Assembly (NCBI RefSeq): GCF_000143145.1 | Contig: NC_014313.1 | Span: forward strand, 124,001-188,000 | Reading direction: 5' to 3' | From: Hyphomicrobium denitrificans ATCC 51888 | Lineage (GTDB): Bacteria > Pseudomonadota > Alphaproteobacteria > Rhizobiales > Hyphomicrobiaceae | DNA: 64,000 nucleotides | In this document: positions 8,607 to 16,626 of the stretch, in pieces | Layout of the letters: each line of letters opens with the position of its first letter | Position numbering within the stretch: position 1 is the first letter of the stretch | Translations under genes and position numbers: made by a program | Notes under the pieces: generated by a model | Databases searched by the model: none | The model's input: the letters and a program-made list of their open reading frames with translations, nothing else | Told to the model about the DNA's origin: nothing

Positions 8607-9324
8607 CAGCTTTCTCCTTTGCTTCTTCCTGGGCAATGAGGGCGGAGACGGCGCTTTCTTGGATTCTCGCGGCCCAATCGAGTACTATGGCTTCGATTGC
8701 AGCATTTTCGAAATCTCGCTTGGCGCAATTCACGAAATAGCAAACGAAGCGAACGTTATCTTTCGTGTAACCTCTAGCAGGGTCGATCCGATCAATTGAG
8801 GGTGTAGTCGGGAATGGCTTCCCTCTGTTCTGTCCACGGCCTGGAGACATGACAACGCCAGTTGCGGGGCATCGTGGGTCCAACCGCAGACGCTCGACCT
8901 GTTCGAGCGTCCATGCATGATCTAAATCGAATTCCATGCCGAGTTTCCCGGCGCGACGGCGCGCAGAACTAACTTTGTGGACGATATCTTTTCGCCAGTC
9001 TGATCGCGTCAGCCGATAAGTTTCAATGTCCTTCTGGCGGCGCTCCTCTAGACGTTCCATGCGCACCCTGGCGCATGTCGCGCGGTGTTTATCCGTATTT
9101 TTGGCATAGTATCTCTTGTGTCTGGCTCGTTCTTTGTCGGGGTTGTTTTGTCGCCATTTTCGACGGCGCTCTGTGTCGTGTTGATAACGTTGCTCGACAG
9201 TAAATCCAGATAAATTGGTTCGTGTTCTTCGGGGTTTTGAGCGTGACGCATCCGTCTCAACGGCGCTTGCTGAGTCCTCACGTATGCGCTTCTGTAGGGA
9301 GCGGAGGGATTCTAGGTCGGTCAT
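8596..9324 (-). CDS. HNH-type nuclease of phage (endonuclease VII-like fold), basic N-terminus
   Basis: 242 residues. The start at 9322-9324 overlaps the upstream stop (ATGA). Residues ~35-120 are very basic and helical. The C-terminal domain has CPATGVVMSP, PSIDRIDP, GYTKDNVRFVC and FVNCAK, the usual arrangement of a phage HNH/recombination-endonuclease-like fold with His replaced around PSIDRID. Likely a DNA nuclease; whether homing or recombination-linked cannot be told. Confidence 0.68.
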   Translation of the reverse strand: MTDLESLRSLQKRIREDSASAVETDASRSKPRRTRTNLSGFTVEQRYQHDTERRRKWRQNNPDKERARHKRYYAKNTDKHRATCARVRMERLEERRQKDIETYRLTRSDWRKDIVHKVSSARRRAGKLGMEFDLDHAWTLEQVERLRLDPRCPATGVVMSPGRGQNRGKPFPTTPSIDRIDPARGYTKDNVRFVCYFVNCAKRDFENAAIEAIVLDWAARIQESAVSALIAQEEAKEKADAS

Positions 9325-9581
9325 TTCGACGCCCTCAAGCAATTGCGAACAGCATCCATTTTTAGTTTGTTCTCGATGGCCGCAATGATCTCGCGCCCGC
9401 GTTTTCCGGTTGGTGTGACCTCGCGCATGAACGCGTTGGTTATGTACCAACATTCTGCCGTCCGCTTGGCCGTCCACCATTCTACGCTCGATGCGCTCAC
9501 CTCGAAGTAGTCGGTTCCCAGAGTCCGCACTCGGAGAGCGGACTGCTTCTGCAAGGATTTGAGTGTGGGGAGGTCGGTCAT
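9321..9581 (-). CDS. Small phage protein, unknown function
   Basis: 86 residues, MTDLPTLKSLQKQ at the start, then FEVSASSVEWWTAKRTAECWY. The N-terminus resembles that of the next gene (MTDLESLRSLQKR), suggesting the two share a short duplicated leader segment. Overlaps both neighbours by 4 bases. Confidence 0.6.
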   Translation of the reverse strand: MTDLPTLKSLQKQSALRVRTLGTDYFEVSASSVEWWTAKRTAECWYITNAFMREVTPTGKRGREIIAAIENKLKMDAVRNCLRASK

Positions 9582-9724
9582 ATGTCGAACTCCCAGTCAC
9601 GCATCGGGTCGACGGTGCCAGGGACCATGAGGCACTGGAAATAACGAGCGCTCGGATCGACCGGTAGGCTGCTGCAATACGATACGCGCCTGATCTTGAA
9701 TTGCGCCGTATACAAAATGAACAT
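9578..9724 (-). CDS. 48-residue phage protein, unknown function
   Basis: Short frame starting at ATG 9722-9724. Its start overlaps the upstream stop (TGATG) and its stop overlaps the next start (ATGA), which is how genuine genes in this operon are joined. Begins MFILYTAQFKIRRVSYCSS and ends MRDWEFDI. No domain visible. Confidence 0.55.
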   Translation of the reverse strand: MFILYTAQFKIRRVSYCSSLPVDPSARYFQCLMVPGTVDPMRDWEFDI

Positions 9725-10074
9725 CACGAACCCCAACGTTCAGATGCCACCACGCGCAGTCCGTGTGGATTGTGCGACGCCGATTTCACTTTCTTGAGTT
9801 TGACAAAAAGCCATTCGTCATACGATTTTCCGTCGTCATCTTTGGCGTCTTCGAACTCAGCCGACCAACCCTGCGATACACATGCGCGCTCGATGACGAC
9901 ACGATTTGCGGAATGAAATGTGCCTTCGATCTCGGCTTCAGAGCCACTCGTCATGCGCTGCCAGAGCTGGCCGAATTCGCATCCGTGAACAAAAGCGTGT
10001 TCTTCAGGCATTGTCCCGTAGAGCCCGGAAAAGCTGACAACGAGATCGTATGCGGTGTTGTTAGCATTTTCCAT
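9724..10074 (-). CDS. Phage protein, unknown function
   Basis: 116 residues, soluble, with an acidic middle (EFEDAKDDDGKSYDEW) and a basic C-terminus. Immediately follows the 10075 gene with no gap. No recognised family. Confidence 0.6.
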   Translation of the reverse strand: MENANNTAYDLVVSFSGLYGTMPEEHAFVHGCEFGQLWQRMTSGSEAEIEGTFHSANRVVIERACVSQGWSAEFEDAKDDDGKSYDEWLFVKLKKVKSASHNPHGLRVVASERWGS

Positions 10075-10392
10075 CTATTCACCCCCTCGTTCAGATGCTT
10101 CAAGAGTGGTGCGGGCTTCGTCAATCGCGTGGTTTACTGATATTCCAAGATCGACGTGCGCGCGGCTTTGGAGCGCTGATGTCCTACGCGCTAAATCCCG
10201 CATCGAGATCAGCGCGTCTTTTGCCTGTTTCAGCGCCTTTTCAAGCTCTGCTATACGGGCGCTTTCGGAGGATGAGCATGATGTCCGCACACGTCGCTTG
10301 ATTTCATCGCGTTCAGCCGCGGTGAAGTATTTGGCGATTGCGGGGCCATCGATGAACACCTCGAAATAGTCCTCGTTGATCTCAATGCTCAT
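10075..10392 (-). CDS. Coiled-coil phage protein, unknown function
   Basis: 105 residues. N-terminal FEVFIDGPAIAKYF region, then a long helix with heptads (ARIAELEKALKQAKDAL). Overlaps the upstream gene by 4 bases. Function unknown. Confidence 0.6.
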   Translation of the reverse strand: MSIEINEDYFEVFIDGPAIAKYFTAAERDEIKRRVRTSCSSSESARIAELEKALKQAKDALISMRDLARRTSALQSRAHVDLGISVNHAIDEARTTLEASERGGE

Positions 10393-10634
10393 GACTTACC
10401 TCGCGTCATCAGAGGATCGATGAAGCACGCCGCATAAGAGTGCGCGCGCTTGTAGCAGTCCCATTGGACGGTAACAGTCCCCGCATAACCAGCGGGCGAT
10501 ACATTGCTGACGGAAACGACCGTGCCTCTGTTGACGCGTTTTTGCACGATGTGCTGCACGCGCCCGTACTCCGATGGCACGACGCGACTGCCGACTTTGA
10601 ATTGCTTCTTCATCAGGAGGATGTCGCTCAGCAT
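10389..10634 (-). CDS. Small beta-rich phage protein (SH3/KOW-like appearance)
   Basis: 81 residues. FKVGSRVVPSEYGRVQHIVQ and GTVVSVSN suggest a small SH3-like barrel, judged by eye only. The start at 10634 has GGAGAG upstream; a second ATG lies seven codons downstream. In the leftward operon. Confidence 0.55.
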   Translation of the reverse strand: MLSDILLMKKQFKVGSRVVPSEYGRVQHIVQKRVNRGTVVSVSNVSPAGYAGTVTVQWDCYKRAHSYAACFIDPLMTRGKS

Positions 10635-11179
10635 GACTTGCTCTCCGAAAGAAGGGTGCGGATGATCGTTGCAATGCTCATGCTGGCGTCCATGACTGCG
10701 CTCTCATAATGAGTGCGCGCTGTGTCGTTCGGGTATTCAAGCAGGCGCATGTCACACGCTTCAGCAATCGCCGCGCATTCCTCTATCGCAGCCGCGCGCA
10801 CGGCGTCGATTTGGTCGTCGAGCCCCTTACCGAGTTGTTCGAGCGCTCTTGCGGCATCGCGCTTGTAGGCGTCACGATCGGTTCTCGCCTCATCGAGTTT
10901 CGTTTTGAGGTCGGCGATCTCGAAACCCTGATTGACGCAAGTTTCATTCAGCGCAGCGACGGTTCCGTCACGCACTTCAGCAGCCCGTTTCACGCCATCG
11001 AGTTGAGCGCGAAGGGACGCGATCTCGGCGTCTTTGGCTTCGATCGCAGTCGGTTTGCGCATGCGGGACTTTGGCGATCCAGGCTCAAAGCGCCAGCCGC
11101 ATTCAGGGCACGATAGAACCCCGTCTGAGCCACGAACAAGCGTCCCGCGACATTCGTCTTGATTAGGTGTCCCGCTCAC
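10628..11179 (-). CDS. Coiled-coil protein with N-terminal zinc ribbon, unknown function
   Basis: 183 residues starting with GTG that overlaps the previous stop (GTGA). An N-terminal CRGTL...SCPECGWRF zinc-ribbon is followed by a long coiled coil (~45-130, EIASLRAQLDGVK and EIADLKTKLDEAR heptads). The C-terminus is a helix common to small phage proteins of unknown role (IEECAAIAEAC). Confidence 0.62.
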   Translation of the reverse strand: MSGTPNQDECRGTLVRGSDGVLSCPECGWRFEPGSPKSRMRKPTAIEAKDAEIASLRAQLDGVKRAAEVRDGTVAALNETCVNQGFEIADLKTKLDEARTDRDAYKRDAARALEQLGKGLDDQIDAVRAAAIEECAAIAEACDMRLLEYPNDTARTHYESAVMDASMSIATIIRTLLSESKSC

Positions 11180-11340
11180 TTCACCGCTCCATTAGTAGAG
11201 GGGGCTTCAACCGTGCCACTGCCTCCGCAATCGGGACACTCGGCTACGGCTTCATCACCTTTGTCGCCGGTCCGAGGGTTCAAATACCGATCCCAATCGG
11301 TGACAATCTCGCCGTTCCCTTGGCAGCGTTCGCACGTCAT
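11176..11340 (-). CDS. 54-residue DnaJ-type zinc-finger protein
   Basis: Begins MTCERCQGNGEIV and later has CPDCGGSGTVE, i.e. two CxxCxGxG-type knuckles as in the DnaJ cysteine-rich domain. Start and stop overlap neighbours (ATGA and GTGA). Such mini zinc-finger proteins are frequent in phage early regions; the role is unknown. Confidence 0.62.
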   Translation of the reverse strand: MTCERCQGNGEIVTDWDRYLNPRTGDKGDEAVAECPDCGGSGTVEAPSTNGAVK

Positions 11341-11459
11341 CCGCGCACCTTTTCATCTGTAGAGGGGGCGCTGAGAGCAGCGCGGTTTTTGTGCTTGCAA
11401 AGACAGCATCGACGCCCAGGCCGACACCAGCTTGTCCAGCATCTAAAGCGGCTCGACAT
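11337..11459 (-). CDS. 40-residue Cys-rich peptide
   Basis: Short basic frame with six cysteines (CWTSWC then CCLC). Start overlaps the upstream stop (TGATG) and stop overlaps the next start (ATGA). The overlaps are the main support; the composition is odd and it could be only a translational bridge. Confidence 0.4.
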   Translation of the reverse strand: MSSRFRCWTSWCRPGRRCCLCKHKNRAALSAPSTDEKVRG

Positions 11460-12214
11460 CACAGCACCTCATCAGTGCTGAGCTTCCCCGCTTCGCTTGA
11501 AGGCTGAGAGGAAGTATCGGATTTCAAGCTGACGCCATCGCGCTCGGCGTCGTTCGAGAAATTCAACTCGGCAGAACACATTCTGCGAAAATGTTCGATG
11601 CGATCCGCAGCTACCTTCAACGCCTCGAAGGCTCGTCGCGTCGCCTTCGTGCGTGAACCACACTCATCTGCAAGCAGATCGCAAATGCCCATTGCTGATG
11701 AAAGTCCCGCACGATAAGCGCCAACAAATTCGGTGCCGCGAGATCGGTAGCTCTCGAAATCGCGAAGCAGGAGTGCCTCTTGCTCTGATGGCAAGGTGAC
11801 TTTCTCGGACAGAGCAGGTGCACTGGCGTCAGCTTGATAGGAATCACTTCCTGAATGATGCCGATCGTTTACAGGGAGGGTGGAGAGAGCGGTGTCGATC
11901 TTCTGGATTATGGCGTGCTTGTCAGGATCAAATGCCGGGTCATCGATCCCTAGCCGAACAGCGGTCCAACACATTCGACGCGCTTGTTGTAGCGCCTCTC
12001 TCATTGGCTCATAGGCGTTGCAGGCGGTGACGATGAAGTGAGCGTTGGCCGCATTTTCCTCGGGCGGACGCAAATTCGAAACGACGGCTCCGATCGCCAG
12101 GCGATCCGCCGGATGATGAATGTTGTAATCGCCAAACTGATCAGGCCCCTCGATCGTCCAAGGTCCCGCAGTCCTATCTTCTGTCGGCATTTCTTCTTTA
12201 TCGGGTGTGGTCAT
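11459..12214 (-). CDS. Phage early protein, unknown function
   Basis: 251 residues; start at 12212-12214 chosen from the ATGA overlap with the upstream HNH gene. N-terminal TAGPWTIEGPDQFGDYNI and the NAANAHFIVTACNAYEPM segment match a common phage module (GPW ... NA..I..A.N) of unknown role. The C-terminal third is helical. No catalytic motif seen. Confidence 0.6.
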   Translation of the reverse strand: MTTPDKEEMPTEDRTAGPWTIEGPDQFGDYNIHHPADRLAIGAVVSNLRPPEENAANAHFIVTACNAYEPMREALQQARRMCWTAVRLGIDDPAFDPDKHAIIQKIDTALSTLPVNDRHHSGSDSYQADASAPALSEKVTLPSEQEALLLRDFESYRSRGTEFVGAYRAGLSSAMGICDLLADECGSRTKATRRAFEALKVAADRIEHFRRMCSAELNFSNDAERDGVSLKSDTSSQPSSEAGKLSTDEVL

Positions 12215-12585
12215 GACTCGTCCTCTTGGCGCTCGTATCGTCCAGCGGCCCAATTGAATTTCGTTCCCGGCTTCTTTGAGAGAGCCGACTTCTTACGCAT
12301 CGATTTCGAGATGATGTGCTTGGCGGCCATGCGTCGTCCGTGGCCAGCTGTAGCGTGATCGTGAGCGTCCTTCTTCGGCTTGCACCAGGCGCATGTGAGC
12401 GTCAGATTTGACCAGTCGTTCGTGCCGCCATTCTCAAGAGCAAGCGCGTGCTCCACGATCCAGTCATCAGCCGGCATGAGCTTGCGCCCACATTGACTGC
12501 ACACGCCGCCGCGTTCGAGAAACAGCTTCGCCGCCTGCTGCTCTGTCAGGAACTTGCGCGGCTCATGGTGCCAGGGTGATCTCAC
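12211..12585 (-). CDS. HNH endonuclease
   Basis: 124 residues from a GTG overlapping the previous stop. CSQCGRKL, then DWIVEHALALENGGTNDWSN and CAWCKPKKDAHDH: a zinc-stapled HNH core with the EH..AL..GG..N pattern at ~35-80. Likely a DNA nicking or cleaving enzyme. It differs from the four HNH-AP2 proteins because it has Cys pairs and no AP2 domain. Confidence 0.85.
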   Translation of the reverse strand: MRSPWHHEPRKFLTEQQAAKLFLERGGVCSQCGRKLMPADDWIVEHALALENGGTNDWSNLTLTCAWCKPKKDAHDHATAGHGRRMAAKHIISKSMRKKSALSKKPGTKFNWAAGRYERQEDES

Positions 12586-12740
12586 AGCCCTGCTTCCTCA
12601 TTCACATTGATAGCAATCGTCTTCACGATCCTTGGTCGGATTTCGGAATCGTTCTGAGGCGCAACAGCTTTTGAAATAAGAACCGCAGCCACAACGAAGA
12701 TGAGAATGAGCAGGCATACGCCCGTGGCATCGGAGGTCAT
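12582..12740 (-). CDS. 52-residue single-pass membrane protein
   Basis: One membrane helix at about residues 8-27 (VCLLILIFVVAAVLIS), then a polar tail. Start overlaps the exonuclease stop (ATGA) and stop overlaps the HNH start (GTGA). Unknown role. Confidence 0.55.
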   Translation of the reverse strand: MTSDATGVCLLILIFVVAAVLISKAVAPQNDSEIRPRIVKTIAINVNEEAGL

Positions 12741-13381
12741 TCGGCGGCCTCGCGACTTAGGTATTTGTCCGAAAGCGTCGCGATCGTTTTGTCGATCTCC
12801 GCAAGGAACAACCGGGCCTCGCGCTCCAACTCCGCGATAAAGTCGTCATCGCGGGGAACGCGCTGAACGAACATCTGCATTTCTGCCGGCAGGCGCGGGT
12901 CGAACGAAACGAAGTCGCACCAAGCCCGGCCGCAGCAAGCCATCTGCCACTGCATCTGCTTGATGTATTTGCCTTCCACATCCTCGCTCAGCAGCGTTTC
13001 AATGTGCGTCGCGGTGTTGGGGCATTTGATTTCGATGAGGCCGGCATCGCCAACAAGACCATCCGGAGAAGCGTGGCTCTTGTTGATGGACGGATGCAGG
13101 ACGAGGCCAACTTGCTGAACGGCAACGTCGCGCATGAATTCATACATTGCGCGCGCCTGCGGCTCGGTATCGTGTCCCCACTGCATCGCGGCGTTCGTGT
13201 AGGACTCTTGCGGGGTTCCGGTCAGGCGTTCGCAAACGATACGGGCAGCTAGGTTGAACCGCGATGCGCCCCAGCCTGTTCGCGTCTTGGCGACCATATC
13301 GGCAATGCTCGAGGCCCCAAGGTTTCCGCAGCGCGCCGCCAGCCACTCCGCGCTATTCTGCTCACAGTCGATGACGTTCAT
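12737..13381 (-). CDS. YqaJ/lambda-Exo-type 5'-3' exonuclease
   Basis: 214 residues of the YqaJ viral recombinase family. The PD-(D/E)xK catalytic set is visible: Asp107 in SPDGLVG, then Glu117 and Lys119 in IEIKCP; an N-terminal WLAARCGNLGASS motif is typical. It resects double-stranded ends for single-strand annealing. Paired with the ERF annealase just upstream (4-base overlap), giving a Red-like recombination module. Confidence 0.9.
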   Translation of the reverse strand: MNVIDCEQNSAEWLAARCGNLGASSIADMVAKTRTGWGASRFNLAARIVCERLTGTPQESYTNAAMQWGHDTEPQARAMYEFMRDVAVQQVGLVLHPSINKSHASPDGLVGDAGLIEIKCPNTATHIETLLSEDVEGKYIKQMQWQMACCGRAWCDFVSFDPRLPAEMQMFVQRVPRDDDFIAELEREARLFLAEIDKTIATLSDKYLSREAAE

Positions 13382-14094
13382 TTGGAAACGTCCTTCTTCT
13401 TTTTGGAGAGAAGAAGGGCTTTCGCCTTCCCGAAATCTGCGGTGGTTATATCGGATAGACTTTCGACCTTGCCGATCTCGAGGAATTTGGCGATGTCAGT
13501 CTTTGTCTCGGTGATCAGTGCGGTCAGTTCCTCGACCTGCTCATCACTGATAAATGAAACCACGCCAGAAGCGTTTCCGTCGTCATCGCGATTACCTTCC
13601 TTGGTGGCAATGCCGGTGACCGCCTCGAACGTCGCGAGCTTCAAATAGGTCAGCGTCGATTTGATTTGCTGCAGCGGGTTCTTCGCGCCCGATGTATCCG
13701 GAGTTCCGACAAGCGAGACGCTCTCCGAATGACCAGCGACATGCGTTAGGATGCAGGTGACGCGGATGCCGTTCGACTGATCAAACTGCCAGTCGGCGTC
13801 CAGACCATGTTTGCTCAGCGCCTCATTGACGGCGTTGACGACGCTCCCGATCGACGCGTATCGGGAATTATATTGATTGTTCGTTTTGTCCTTCGTGATC
13901 ACCGGAGCGGACGCTTTGAACGCGGCCTTGGCTTCGATGAATGCCTTCTTGGCTTGCGCTTTCTCCCACCGATCATTTAGATCCATGAGACGTTCGAGCT
14001 TGTCGAGGCTGTCACCGCGGGTAATGGCGGAGTTTAACATCTCCATTGGCGTGATAGCGACGGGCGTTTGAGTTATTGTTGCGAGAGCGCTCAT
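13378..14094 (-). CDS. erf: ERF-family single-strand annealing protein
   Basis: 238 residues. The ERF core is seen at ~55-160: KTNNQYNSRYASI, VVNAVNEALSKHGL, LTHVAGHSES, and STLTYLKLATFEAVTG. Binds and anneals single-stranded DNA in phage recombination, acting with the YqaJ exonuclease encoded directly downstream. The C-terminal tail is lysine-rich. Confidence 0.9.
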   Translation of the reverse strand: MSALATITQTPVAITPMEMLNSAITRGDSLDKLERLMDLNDRWEKAQAKKAFIEAKAAFKASAPVITKDKTNNQYNSRYASIGSVVNAVNEALSKHGLDADWQFDQSNGIRVTCILTHVAGHSESVSLVGTPDTSGAKNPLQQIKSTLTYLKLATFEAVTGIATKEGNRDDDGNASGVVSFISDEQVEELTALITETKTDIAKFLEIGKVESLSDITTADFGKAKALLLSKKKKDVSK

Positions 14095-14261
14095 CCGACA
14101 TTCCTCCCTGCCGATGTTTGACGATTGATGTTCGAGAGCCGCTGAACGACGACGGTGGCTTCAGCGGAGCTTCGACGTTTCAACTCAGTGAACATTCGCT
14201 CGATCTCGCGCCGGAGTTCGAAGTTGGATTGCATGTTCTTGGCGTAATCAGTCAGTGCCAT
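14091..14261 (-). CDS. 56-residue helical protein, unknown
   Basis: Begins MALTDYAKNMQSNFELRRE; helical and charged. Stop overlaps the erf start (ATGA), and its start overlaps the end of the upstream gene by 14 bases. A GGCCTC-rich region precedes the start, so the ribosome site is weak. Confidence 0.5.
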   Translation of the reverse strand: MALTDYAKNMQSNFELRREIERMFTELKRRSSAEATVVVQRLSNINRQTSAGRNVG

Positions 14262-14658
14262 TGGAGGCCTCTTTCAGGTCTTTGTTGCGCACGAGTTCGT
14301 CGAGGCTTCTCACGCCCTCGAACACGCCAAGATCAACTTGCTGGCGGAGCGCGCGATACTGAGCCCGCAGCCGATCATCCTTGGCCTGCGCCAGGGCAAC
14401 TTCAGCCTTGGTAATCTCTGCTTCGAACTCGGTTTTGAGAGTTTCGAGATAAGCTTCCGCTTCCGCCTTCGCATCTTCGTAAGCCTTCTTCAGGCGGTCA
14501 CACTGGCATTCGAGATCAACGACGGTTGGCGTTGAATCGAGTGCGGCGCGTGCAAGGCTGTCGAGTGAATGCAGCGGACGGATATTGCTTGTCGGCTGCG
14601 TCTTGGATGCGCGTTCGAGCAGTTCTCGAAACGATGACTTTGCGAACGACGGCAGCAT
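14248..14658 (-). CDS. Coiled-coil phage protein, unknown function
   Basis: 136 residues. From about residue 45 to 115 it is a long charged helix (DRLKKAYEDAKAEAEAYLETL ...) rich in Glu, Lys and Ala. Located just before the recombination genes, so an accessory role in recombination is possible but unproven. Confidence 0.6.
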   Translation of the reverse strand: MLPSFAKSSFRELLERASKTQPTSNIRPLHSLDSLARAALDSTPTVVDLECQCDRLKKAYEDAKAEAEAYLETLKTEFEAEITKAEVALAQAKDDRLRAQYRALRQQVDLGVFEGVRSLDELVRNKDLKEASNGTD

Positions 14659-14760
14659 CTAAAATCCCCCTGAAACGTACAACAAACCCAACGCAAACCA
14701 CCCGAATGCACTCGCTAGAATTGCGAGGCCCAAGGCCTCCCACAGTCGGCGGTCGATCAT
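14659..14760 (-). CDS. 33-residue single-pass membrane peptide
   Basis: MIDRRLWEALGLAILASAFG start, one membrane helix covering most of the peptide. AGGATAAA lies just upstream. One of four consecutive tiny genes, three of them membrane peptides (14659-14984). Confidence 0.42.
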   Translation of the reverse strand: MIDRRLWEALGLAILASAFGWFALGLLYVSGGF

Positions 14761-14761
14761 T

Positions 14762-14848
14762 TTATCCTGAGTAGTAGAGGGCCATTCCCATGACACCGAT
14801 GGCCCAGAGCACGAGCAGTGTTATTCCGAGATCGAACTTTGAAAGCAT
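14762..14848 (-). CDS. 28-residue single-pass membrane peptide
   Basis: MLSKFDLGITLLVLWAIGVM start, one hydrophobic helix. Sits one base from the next peptide gene. Support is position and hydrophobic pattern only. Confidence 0.38.
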   Translation of the reverse strand: MLSKFDLGITLLVLWAIGVMGMALYYSG

Positions 14849-14867
14849 GACGAACTCCACATTGAAC

Positions 14868-14984
14868 TCAGCGACGGTTGATGAAGATCGCGACAGCCCA
14901 ACAGAACGCCATGGTGTGAGCGACCGTAACGAAGATCGAGAAGCCAGGGTTCTGCCGGACGAATTCGAGGAAGTGTTCGAGCAT
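14868..14984 (-). CDS. 38-residue membrane peptide
   Basis: MLEHFLEFVRQNPGFSIFV start and a hydrophobic segment (TVAHTMAFCWAVAIFI). The start overlaps the upstream stop (TGATG), favouring a real coupled gene. Confidence 0.45.
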   Translation of the reverse strand: MLEHFLEFVRQNPGFSIFVTVAHTMAFCWAVAIFINRR

Positions 14985-15190
14985 CACGCGATGTCCTCAG
15001 CGATTGCCCGGACCTTGCTTTGAATTGCCTGCGTCTTGTCGAAGAAGAAGTCGTCGACGACCTGCTGCAACTCACCGGCAAGCGTGCGTTTGTCAGCAGT
15101 CGGAGCAAACGGAATGAAGTGCTCGGCAAGGTCGAAGCACTTGCTGTCGATTGCCGGACGGCGTTTGAAATCGAATTGAAGAGGGAGCAT
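14984..15190 (-). CDS. 68-residue soluble protein, unknown
   Basis: Start at 15188-15190 overlaps the previous stop (TGATG). MLPLQFDFKRRPAIDSKCFD start, C-terminal helix. Second gene of the leftward operon. No family recognised. Confidence 0.55.
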   Translation of the reverse strand: MLPLQFDFKRRPAIDSKCFDLAEHFIPFAPTADKRTLAGELQQVVDDFFFDKTQAIQSKVRAIAEDIA

Positions 15191-15558
15191 CAGGCGACCC
15201 TCCCGCGGAGAGTGCGATGGGTTCCCCACTCGGAACGGGGCGACCAGACCTGCTCAAGATTTGAAACCGCGTGATCCGTAACGGCGTCGGTGATCTCGTC
15301 TTTGCAATCGACTTCGAGAACCTTGGCCAGCGCCTTCACGGCGCGATCTGTCAGATTGTCGGTAACGGCGTGGGAGTTCGGAACGCGGTATGTAATGCGG
15401 TCATCGCCTTCGCCGAGCCATTCCCGCGATATGAAGATGATCGTTCCATCGGTCTCGATGTGAGCTTCACCGCCCCACATCATCTTGAGGCCATCGACCT
15501 CGAATTCCGTGTCGCAGAATGGAATGGCTCGGATGCCATAGCAGTCTCGGGTCTGCAT
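15190..15558 (-). CDS. First gene of the leftward early operon, unknown function
   Basis: 122 residues, soluble and acidic; no recognisable domain. It is the promoter-proximal leftward gene, 225 bases from operator A, the position held by early regulators in many phages, but no DNA-binding motif is visible. Confidence 0.6.
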   Translation of the reverse strand: MQTRDCYGIRAIPFCDTEFEVDGLKMMWGGEAHIETDGTIIFISREWLGEGDDRITYRVPNSHAVTDNLTDRAVKALAKVLEVDCKDEITDAVTDHAVSNLEQVWSPRSEWGTHRTLRGRVA

Positions 15559-15782
15559 TTTGTAATCCCCCCTAAGTGCCGGGCGAGACAGAGGACAGTG
15601 TCCCTCTCATCCACTGGCCCACCCGGCTTCGATGCTCATGCCGCCCCCGCTTGGATACGCACGGCACGAGATTGGAAATCTGCTGACCGCTGCCCCAGTG
15701 GCGGTTTGCTAAGACGGTGGGAACACCCCAGGGCAGCGGTATCGACGATGGAGACGGGATGGTCTGTCGCTCGTTGATGTGA

Positions 15783-15797
15783 GTAACTTAGACTTAC
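15783..15797. promoter_or_regulatory. Operator A (GTAA-N7-TTAC palindrome)
   Basis: gtaacttagacttac. Its reverse complement with flank reads AAAAGTAAGTCTAAGTTAC, matching operators B and C in outer half-sites and A-rich flank. Centre-to-centre distance to operator B is 40 bases, close to four helical turns. Confidence 0.65.
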
Positions 15798-15822
15798 TTT
15801 TCTCTGCGCGTCAACATAAAAA

Positions 15823-15837
15823 GTAAGATAGAATTAC
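15823..15837. promoter_or_regulatory. Operator B (GTAA-N7-TTAC palindrome)
   Basis: gtaagatagaattac, preceded by AAAA and followed by GCG. It ends five bases before the start of the membrane protein gene at 15842, so a bound protein would also block that gene if it starts there. Confidence 0.65.
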
Positions 15838-15841
15838 GCGC

Positions 15842-16546
15842 ATGGGCCGAAGTCTGTCACAATTCGAGCGATTGTTGTATGGTGCCAATTACTTGCGCTT
15901 ATCGATCGTAGTGGGGGATGGCATGGGAAACGATCGCGAGATCGACGACGAGACAGCAGCGTTGCTCACCTACTTGGCCACGCCAGATGGCATGGAGATT
16001 CTGAAAGGCGGGATGTCAGCCGTTGTTTCTGGGGTCCTGATTATCGGCGCATGCTTGCTGTGGTGGCCGGAAAGCGAAATCGCTCAGGGAGTAGTGCCGA
16101 TTGCTGGTGCGCTAACGGTTTTCGGTCTTCTTAGCGCGATGCGCGGCGCCTATTTTCTGTATCGAGACGGCCTCAGTGTTCCTCCGCCGGAACTCGCGTG
16201 GGTGACGCACGATCTAGCGCCAGAAGACCCGCGCGCGAGAATAATTGCGGAACGTATGGCGCGCGAAGCCGAAAAGTGTGCCGCTCGTCGGGCGCTTCCG
16301 TTCTGGCGACGAGCGATCGACGGCATTGTTTGGGTGTGGAAGTTGGCGGGCACCGCCCTGAGAGCGCTGATATCTCTAGCTCTGATGGGCCTTATCGCAA
16401 TCATAGCGATCTGGGTAAGCTATTGGATCTTTGACCGCGCCACCGGGGATTATGGGTTATTGGCCGGCATTCTCATCGCCTGCCCATTTTGGCTGGTGAC
16501 GTGGAGCGTTGCGTGTGTGCTCTGGAAAGCTATTCTTTCTGATTGA
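15842..16546 (+). CDS. Lysogen-expressed-type membrane protein, unknown function
   Basis: 234 residues, or 207 if the internal ATG at 15923 is used (GGGGGATGGC upstream of it). Two helix pairs: GGMSAVVSGVLIIGACLLWW and GVVPIAGALTVFGLLSAM, then LRALISLALMGLIAIIAIW and LLAGILIACPFWLVTW, with a ~65-residue charged cytoplasmic loop between. It lies between operators and the repressor gene, the place of superinfection-exclusion or lysogenic-conversion genes in many phages. That role is only inferred. Confidence 0.6.
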   Translation: MGRSLSQFERLLYGANYLRLSIVVGDGMGNDREIDDETAALLTYLATPDGMEILKGGMSAVVSGVLIIGACLLWWPESEIAQGVVPIAGALTVFGLLSAMRGAYFLYRDGLSVPPPELAWVTHDLAPEDPRARIIAERMAREAEKCAARRALPFWRRAIDGIVWVWKLAGTALRALISLALMGLIAIIAIWVSYWIFDRATGDYGLLAGILIACPFWLVTWSVACVLWKAILSD

Positions 16547-16626
16547 ATAGTTCGGATCGGTCTAGCGCGCTCGCTTCTTGAGCGGCATCAAGCACCCACC
16601 GGAACCAATCGGGGCCGTAGATGGTT

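Larger units (their letters stand above)
15559..15841. promoter_or_regulatory. Divergent control region of the prophage
   Basis: 283 bases without a gene between the leftward operon and the membrane protein gene. It holds operators A and B. A possible leftward promoter has TTGACG (15814 down to 15809), an 18-base spacer and TAAGTT (15790-15785), the latter lying inside operator A. This arrangement would let a repressor block the leftward early promoter. Promoter boxes are by eye. Confidence 0.5.
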
